Shown here in pieces: positions 59,324 to 64,000 of a stretch of 64,000 nt of DNA. Both the position numbers and the translations under genes were made by a program. The stretch spans positions 1 to 64,000 of the forward strand of contig CAAEFC010000006.1 in the NCBI GenBank assembly GCA_900755065.1, in the 5' to 3' direction. The stretch is from Bacilli bacterium (GTDB lineage Bacteria > Bacillota_I > Bacilli_A > RFN20 > CAG-449). Below the pieces are notes generated by a model, which did no database searches, was not told the origin of the DNA, and was given only the letters and a program-made list of their open reading frames with translations. The stretch's first letter is position 1. Each line of letters starts with the position of its first letter.

Positions 59324-59599
59324 ATGAAAAGAAAATTTCTTCTCTTTCTAACCGCTTTGGTTCTGTTCTCTTGCGGAAATTCAAGCGATACTTCGAGTTT
59401 GAGTTCTTTGGAAAATTCAAACGAACCCGCCACATCTTCCGTTTGCGAAGAGGACAGTTCAGAAGAGACGAGCGCATCGTCCGAATTCTCTTCCGAGAAA
59501 GATTCTACGGAACAGGATTCGCAACTTTCTTCTGGATTTGAAGCGTCTTCATCGGATTCTTCCAAGACAGAAGGAACCGATTTTCCATGGGTTCATTAA
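59324..59599 (+). CDS. Small Ser-rich lipoprotein
   Basis: 91 residues: lipobox LFSCG after KRKFLLFLTALV, then a low-complexity Ser/Glu/Asp stretch to the end. It resembles the linker of the genome's larger lipoproteins (32161 and 62554) without a folded domain, so it may be a truncated lipoprotein or a surface spacer. Confidence 0.6.
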   Translation: MKRKFLLFLTALVLFSCGNSSDTSSLSSLENSNEPATSSVCEEDSSEETSASSEFSSEKDSTEQDSQLSSGFEASSSDSSKTEGTDFPWVH

Positions 59600-59619
59600 A
59601 GTTTCGTATGGTTTAAAGA

Positions 59620-59654
59620 AATAATCCCTAAACTAATTTAGGGGTTATTTTTTT
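59620..59654 (+). terminator. Terminator hairpin that contains the eno ribosome site
   Basis: AATAATCCCTAAA-CTAA-TTTAGGGGTTATT, 13 pairs with one G-U, then a T run ending at the eno ATG (59655). AGGGG (59640-59644) in the 3' arm is the only ribosome site for eno, so folding both ends upstream transcripts and hides the site. Confidence 0.75.
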
Positions 59655-60905
59655 ATGAAAGCCAGGATTACGGATTTGAAAGCGCGTCAGGTTCTCTCGT
59701 CGAGAGGCGAACCGACGGTCGAAGTGGAACTGACGTTGAACGACGCGTACAAGGGAGTGAGCATCGTTCCTTCCGGCGCATCGAAAGGAAAGTACGAGGC
59801 CAAGGAACTGAAAGACGGCAATGCCCAGGTGTACAGGGGGAAAAGCGTCTATCACGTCTGCAAGACGATCAACAAGGAATTGCACGATTATCTGGTGGGC
59901 AGAGAATTCGCTTCGCCGAGAGAACTGGACGAGTTTCTGCTGTTCCTGGATGGCACGAAGAACAAGCGGAGATACGGCGGAAACGGATTGCTGGGCATAT
60001 CCGTCTCCTATCTGAAAGCGTTGAGCGCCTTGTCTTCCATGGAAGTCTACCGTTTCATCGGCGGGATCGATCTTCATCGTTTTCCCGTACCGATGATGAA
60101 CGTCATCAACGGCGGCGCGCACGTCAACAATTCGCTCGATATTCAGGAGTTTATGATCGTTCCCGTCGGCGCTTCGGATATGGAAGAAGCCGTCCGCTGG
60201 TGCGTGGAAGTCTATTATAGTCTCAAAGAGGCGTTGCAGAAAAAAGGATTTGCCACCAGCGTGGGCGACGAAGGCGGTTTCGCGCCCGATTTCAAGAGCG
60301 AAGAAGAGGCGCTCGGGGTGTTGACGGAAGCCATTTACGCCGCCGGATACACATCGGGGAAAGACTTTAAAATCAGTCTGGACGTCGCCGCAAGCGAGTG
60401 GAAGCGGAAAGACGGTTACTATCTTCCGAAGAAAAAACGATTGATGAGCCGGGAAGAACTGAGGGATTTTTATCTGGAAATCATCGAGAAGTTTCCGATT
60501 CTCTCCATCGAGGATCCCTTCGATCAGGAAGATTATCCGGCCTGGAAGGGATTTGCCGCGCAGGTGAAAGGTCGCGTGCTTGTCGTCGGGGACGACCTTT
60601 TTACGACCAATGAAAAGCGTTTAGCGATGGGCGTTGAAAAGAAACTTGCGGATTCGATCCTGATCAAGCCGAATCAGATCGGCACGATCGGCGAAACGCT
60701 GGATTGCATTCATCTGGCGCGAAAAAACGGGTTTAAAGTCATCTTATCCCACCGTTCCGGCGACAGCGAAGATTCTTTTATCAGCGATCTGGCTTACGGG
60801 GTGAACGCCGATTACGTCAAGTTCGGCGCGCCTTGCCGAAGCGAAAGAACGGCGAAATACAACCGGCTTTTGAAGATCGACTCCGAAATCAACGGTACGA
60901 AATGA
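59655..60905 (+). CDS. eno: Enolase, divergent
   Basis: 416 residues. Converts 2-phosphoglycerate to phosphoenolpyruvate. Family motifs: SSRGEPTVEVE (usually DSRGNPT), SGASKGKYEAKEL, NVINGGAHVNNSLDIQEFM, VGDEGGFAPDF, SIEDPFDQEDYP, KPNQIGTIGE and SHRSGDSEDSF. Metal and catalytic positions look conserved, but several usually invariant residues differ, so it may be a second, specialised enolase. The ATG directly follows a terminator T run; the stop overlaps the polymerase gene as ATGA. Confidence 0.88.
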   Translation: MKARITDLKARQVLSSRGEPTVEVELTLNDAYKGVSIVPSGASKGKYEAKELKDGNAQVYRGKSVYHVCKTINKELHDYLVGREFASPRELDEFLLFLDGTKNKRRYGGNGLLGISVSYLKALSALSSMEVYRFIGGIDLHRFPVPMMNVINGGAHVNNSLDIQEFMIVPVGASDMEEAVRWCVEVYYSLKEALQKKGFATSVGDEGGFAPDFKSEEEALGVLTEAIYAAGYTSGKDFKISLDVAASEWKRKDGYYLPKKKRLMSREELRDFYLEIIEKFPILSIEDPFDQEDYPAWKGFAAQVKGRVLVVGDDLFTTNEKRLAMGVEKKLADSILIKPNQIGTIGETLDCIHLARKNGFKVILSHRSGDSEDSFISDLAYGVNADYVKFGAPCRSERTAKYNRLLKIDSEINGTK

Positions 60906-62185
60906 GCGGACGTTCTTTCTCGGAAAACAAGCAAAGAACGTATTTCTGCATCGATTTAAAGACTTTTTACGCTTCGGTGGAATGCGTGATCCGTCAGTTG
61001 AATCCCTTTTCGACCGATCTGGTGGTCGCTGACCCGTCGAGAGGAAAAGGGGCGATCTGCCTCGCCGTTTCGCCGCATCTGAAAGAACTCGGCGTCCGGA
61101 ACCGATGCCGGCTGTACGAGATTCCCGATTCGATCGCTTATCTGACCGCTTTGCCGAGGATGAGCCTGTATATCCGTTATTCGGCGCGCATTTACGGGAT
61201 TTATCTGCGCTTCGTCGCCAAAGAGGATATTCACGTCTACTCGATCGACGAGGCCTTTCTCGACGTAACCGATTATCTGAGACTGTACCGGCTGACTCCG
61301 GAACTTCTGGCGGAAAAGATAATGAAAACCGTCCTCGACGAAACGGGGATTCCCTCCGCATGCGGGATCGGAACCAATCTGTATCTGGCCAAAGTGGCGC
61401 TGGACATTCTGGCGAAGCATCGGGAAAACGGGATCGCCGTCCTCGACGAAACGCGTTATCGCGAACAACTCGGCCGTCATCGTCCTCTGACGGATTTCTG
61501 GCAGATCGGTAGCGGAATCGCCCGTCGGCTGGAAAGTCACGGCTATTATTATCTCGAAGACGTCGCCGAAGCGGATCCGCGGATCCTTTACGGCTTGTTC
61601 GGCGTCAATGCCGAATACCTGATCGATCACGCCAGAGGGGTCGAACCCTGCACGATCGAAGAGATCCACAATTATAAGGTCGAATCCCGTTCCGTTTCAT
61701 CGGGACAGGTGCTTTTCGAGGATTACGATTTTGAAAAAGCGGAATTGGTCGTCAAGGAAATGGTTGAGTTGGCCTGTCTCGACCTGAGCGAAAGGCATTT
61801 AGTCGCTTCCGGGATCGGACTTTCCGTCGGTTATTCCAAAGAAAGAATACCGCGTTCCGGCGGAAGCGCGAAACTGACGAATACGACGAACAGTTTCCGC
61901 CTTCTTCTTCCTCGCTTTCTCGAACTGTATCGGAAGACGACGAAGAGGGAGACGCCGATCCGGAAGATCACGGTCTTTTTTTCGGACGTGAAAGACGAAC
62001 TGTACGAGCAATACGACTTGTTTACCGATCGGGAAGAAGCCCGAAAAGATGTCCGCTTGCAGAAAACGCTGGTGAAAATCAAGAAAAAGTACGGAAAAAG
62101 CGCGGTGATGCGCGGCATGAATCTGGAAAAAGGGGCGACGACGTTGAAACGGAACAAACTGATCGGAGGTCACAATGGCGAATAG
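60902..62185 (+). CDS. Y-family DNA polymerase (UmuC/DinB-like)
   Basis: 427 residues. Catalytic carboxylates in FCIDLKTFYASVEC (about residue 17) and YSIDEAFLDVT (about 116); fingers/thumb with KVALDILAKHREN and FWQIGSGIARRL (HhH), and a little-finger domain to the C-terminus. It copies past DNA damage. The next gene encodes a YolD partner, as in Bacillus UvrX/YqjW-type pairs. ATGA coupling to eno is unexpected for a repair gene. No LexA box was found. Confidence 0.9.
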   Translation: MSGRSFSENKQRTYFCIDLKTFYASVECVIRQLNPFSTDLVVADPSRGKGAICLAVSPHLKELGVRNRCRLYEIPDSIAYLTALPRMSLYIRYSARIYGIYLRFVAKEDIHVYSIDEAFLDVTDYLRLYRLTPELLAEKIMKTVLDETGIPSACGIGTNLYLAKVALDILAKHRENGIAVLDETRYREQLGRHRPLTDFWQIGSGIARRLESHGYYYLEDVAEADPRILYGLFGVNAEYLIDHARGVEPCTIEEIHNYKVESRSVSSGQVLFEDYDFEKAELVVKEMVELACLDLSERHLVASGIGLSVGYSKERIPRSGGSAKLTNTTNSFRLLLPRFLELYRKTTKRETPIRKITVFFSDVKDELYEQYDLFTDREEARKDVRLQKTLVKIKKKYGKSAVMRGMNLEKGATTLKRNKLIGGHNGE

Positions 62186-62498
62186 AAAAAAAGCCGACCG
62201 GGCGAAGCAATTCATTCCTTTCGATGCTCTGAAAGGGTTCCGCGAGGCCCTGAAAGCAGAGGAGAAGAGAGTCGTTGAACGGAAAGAACTCCCGGAAATC
62301 GACGCAGAAACGCTGAACCGGGTTCTTCTCGACGTGAAAAAGAATGATCAAGTCAGAGTCGTCTATTTTGAAGACGGTGAATATTTGGAAGCGGAAGGCG
62401 CGGTCGTTTCCGTCGACCGGACAGAAAGAAAGATCCGGATCGTCCGGAAATGGATCCGCTTCGACGACCTTTTCCTTCTGGAAATCGTCCGCCGATAA
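62175..62498 (+). CDS. YolD-like protein
   Basis: 107 residues, beginning MANRKKADRAKQFIPFDALK, then a beta-rich half around VVYFEDGEYLEAEGAVVSV and RKIRIVRKWIRFDDL, the YolD-like family commonly paired with Y-family polymerases in Bacillota. Overlaps the polymerase gene by 11 bases; start preceded by GGAGGTCACA. Presumed polymerase partner or regulator. Confidence 0.85.
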   Translation: MANRKKADRAKQFIPFDALKGFREALKAEEKRVVERKELPEIDAETLNRVLLDVKKNDQVRVVYFEDGEYLEAEGAVVSVDRTERKIRIVRKWIRFDDLFLLEIVRR

Positions 62499-62553
62499 AA
62501 TTTTCTGATGCGAACGAAGCGAAATCCTGTATAATGAAAGCAGGTGAGGTTTT

Positions 62554-64000
62554 GTGAAAAAAAAGAAAAGCCGTCTGTTCGGCACGATCATTCTGAGCGC
62601 GATGATTTTAACCGGTTGTCGGGTCCATCCGGACGGTTCCGTTTCGGAAACATCTTTTACGGGAAATTCATCGGGTTCTTTTCCGGTTTCGGAAAGCACG
62701 TCGGCGCTTTCGAGTTCGGCGATTTCGGAAGTCTCTTCGCTTCCGTTCGGAGTCGAAGACCTGCATGAGGGCTATTACGCTTCGATCGTTTCGTGGGAAA
62801 ACGGCGAAGATCTGAAAAGGCAGTTGCAGGCGTTGATCGCGTCGGACATCGTCTTTCAGCCGTATCATTCCAATTGGGAAGTCAACGCGCTGGCCGATCA
62901 GTCTCAGACGAATTTCGACAAGGTCGAACAAGTGTATTCCAAAGAGGAAATTCTGAAAAGCGAAACCAATTACAACGGAAAAGGCTGGCAGAAAGAACAT
63001 GCGTTCTGTCAGTCGTTGATGAACCACTATGTCAGCGGAAAAACGATCAATGTCGCTTTGGACGGAAGCACGGAACTCCGTTCGATCGGTTTCAACGACG
63101 ACGGATTCGTTCTCCTTTTTGAAGGCGAAATGGTTTATCCGTCCGCGCTTTCGATTCTGGAAAGCGGGCAGGAAAGTCCGTCGGTCTATACCTTTTCGGG
63201 CGGAAATCTCCTGAAAGACGGCGTTTTCTTTTCTTCGGTTGCCGCTTTGAGCGCGGCGGAAAAGGGAAACGGCAGAACGGACATTATGCTCCTTCCGGAA
63301 GGAGGGGAAGAAGTAAATCTGGGCGAATTGGTTTCGCTCACTTTTTCCCGTCCGGAAGAAGGTTCGAAAGGCGGCGTGGCCAGCGATTATCACAATCTGT
63401 TCGCTTCGTTTTATTCGGGCAATACGGCCAGAGGGAACAAGGAACTCGGCACGGCAACCGGCACGATCACTTCGCAGGGCGACGACTATCGGGCCGATAC
63501 GCTTCACTTCGAGCCGGGCGATACGGACAAAGGACTTCTTTCCCGCGCGATTCTCTACATGGATACCTGCTATTCGGATCTCCGCCTCGAAGAGGGGAGT
63601 TACACGATGAACGATGTGCTTCTGAACGGCTACGGCATGCACGGCAACCGGTCTGAATTGGTTTCGTGGGCTTCTTCTTTCGACGTCGACGTTCACGAAT
63701 ACCAGCACAACGAGGTCGTCTTTTCGTATCAGAAGAACCGGAATCCGTACATCGACTTTCCGATGTTCGTCGATTACGTCTACGGCGACAAGCGCGATCT
63801 GGCGGGAACGATCGAAGACGTTTTGCCTTCGTCGAGTTTCCTGCAATTGAAAATGAATGAAAAGAACTACCGGAATCTGGCGATCGAAAGCGTCCGTTAC
63901 GACTATCGGGTCGGCGAAACCTTTACGCGCGCCGATGTCGGCAAGGCTTATACGGTGTATACCGATCTGTCGAAAGACGAAACGGACGTCGGTTCGCTTT
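62554..64000 (+). CDS. Secreted endonuclease I-family lipoprotein, 3' end missing
   Basis: GTG start at 62554 after GCAGGTGAGGTTTT; the frame is open to the window end (482 codons). Lipobox LTGC after KKKKSRLFGTIILSAMI, then a Ser-rich linker. The nuclease signatures of endonuclease I/NucM are visible: KEHAFCQSLM (about 150), SDYHNLFASF and NTARGNKELG (about 280-305), RAILYMDTCYSD (about 330) and YQKNRNPYIDFP (about 390). It cuts DNA outside the cell, for nutrition or biofilm DNA. A TATAAT at 62530 is the likely -10. A large gap of about 125 residues between the first two motifs suggests an inserted region. Confidence 0.85.
   Translation, partial: MKKKKSRLFGTIILSAMILTGCRVHPDGSVSETSFTGNSSGSFPVSESTSALSSSAISEVSSLPFGVEDLHEGYYASIVSWENGEDLKRQLQALIASDIVFQPYHSNWEVNALADQSQTNFDKVEQVYSKEEILKSETNYNGKGWQKEHAFCQSLMNHYVSGKTINVALDGSTELRSIGFNDDGFVLLFEGEMVYPSALSILESGQESPSVYTFSGGNLLKDGVFFSSVAALSAAEKGNGRTDIMLLPEGGEEVNLGELVSLTFSRPEEGSKGGVASDYHNLFASFYSGNTARGNKELGTATGTITSQGDDYRADTLHFEPGDTDKGLLSRAILYMDTCYSDLRLEEGSYTMNDVLLNGYGMHGNRSELVSWASSFDVDVHEYQHNEVVFSYQKNRNPYIDFPMFVDYVYGDKRDLAGTIEDVLPSSSFLQLKMNEKNYRNLAIESVRYDYRVGETFTRADVGKAYTVYTDLSKDETDVGSL

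Noticed and set aside
62668..63846. 392-codon open frame opposite the endonuclease I gene
   Set aside because: The plus-strand frame shows lipobox and nuclease motifs in the right order; the antisense frame is compositionally odd and lacks a ribosome site.
1..64000. tRNA, rRNA or prophage structural genes
   Set aside because: None were recognised by eye; the mobile DNA here is integrative-mobilizable, not phage.

Overview
The window comes from a spore-forming, anaerobic, low-complexity Bacillota genome of moderate GC. Evidence: a complete spoIIAA-spoIIAB-sigF block followed by spoVAC-spoVAD-spoVAEb-spoVAF, a three-subunit NAD-linked [FeFe] hydrogenase, many lipoproteins with Gram-positive lipoboxes, strong AGGAGG ribosome sites and sigma-A promoters. 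TGA is used as a stop. A gut or rumen Bacilli/Erysipelotrichia-like lineage is my guess; the sequence alone does not fix the taxon.

Layout. 1-19.6 kb is chromosomal core: a truncated 5'-nucleotidase, an acetyltransferase, a Crp-like regulator divergent from an ABC importer lacking its own ATPase gene, the hydrogenase operon (hydC-hydB-hydA), MscS, aspartate-semialdehyde dehydrogenase, a cation/proton antiporter, pyrimidine-nucleoside phosphorylase, a DacF-type carboxypeptidase, and a three-gene ABC importer with a fused permease. 19.6-23.9 kb is an AT-rich island of secreted proteins: a V8/trypsin-like protease with a translationally coupled lipoprotein, then a decayed second copy of the same pair. 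24.0-33.7 kb returns to core genes: RDD protein, fructose-bisphosphate aldolase, the spoIIA-spoVA sporulation block, two tRNA-modification genes (ttcA-like, tcdA), a lipoprotein and a DUF2188 protein. 33.7-40.4 kb is a second AT-rich island, encoding two secreted papain/C39-like cysteine peptidases, a lipoprotein and a secreted protein made of two recent 89-residue repeats.

40.4-56.0 kb is nested mobile DNA. An older element carries a large serine recombinase gene (N-terminal part at 42038-42163, remainder at 54448-55986). A second integrative mobilizable element of about 12.3 kb (42164-54447) has inserted into that gene. The inner element has its own intact serine recombinase, a TnpV-like protein, a MobQ/MobL relaxase and a recognisable pIP501/RSF1010-type oriT. 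Its cargo is a leftward three-gene operon: a small excisionase-like HTH protein, a 1102-residue SF1 helicase with a nuclease-like insert, two zinc fingers and an RQC-like C-terminus, and a DnaG-like protein whose TOPRIM acidic residues are gone. Beside the operon lies a noncoding tract of about 750 bp with roughly ten degenerate repeat units. This operon plus repeat tract is the best candidate for an undescribed system, perhaps anti-phage defence.

56.2-64 kb is chromosomal again: MutT, a large secreted InlB-repeat/Big_2 protein, a 47-residue peptide gene, a small lipoprotein, a divergent enolase whose ribosome site sits in a terminator hairpin, a Y-family polymerase with its YolD partner, and a partial secreted endonuclease I-family lipoprotein.
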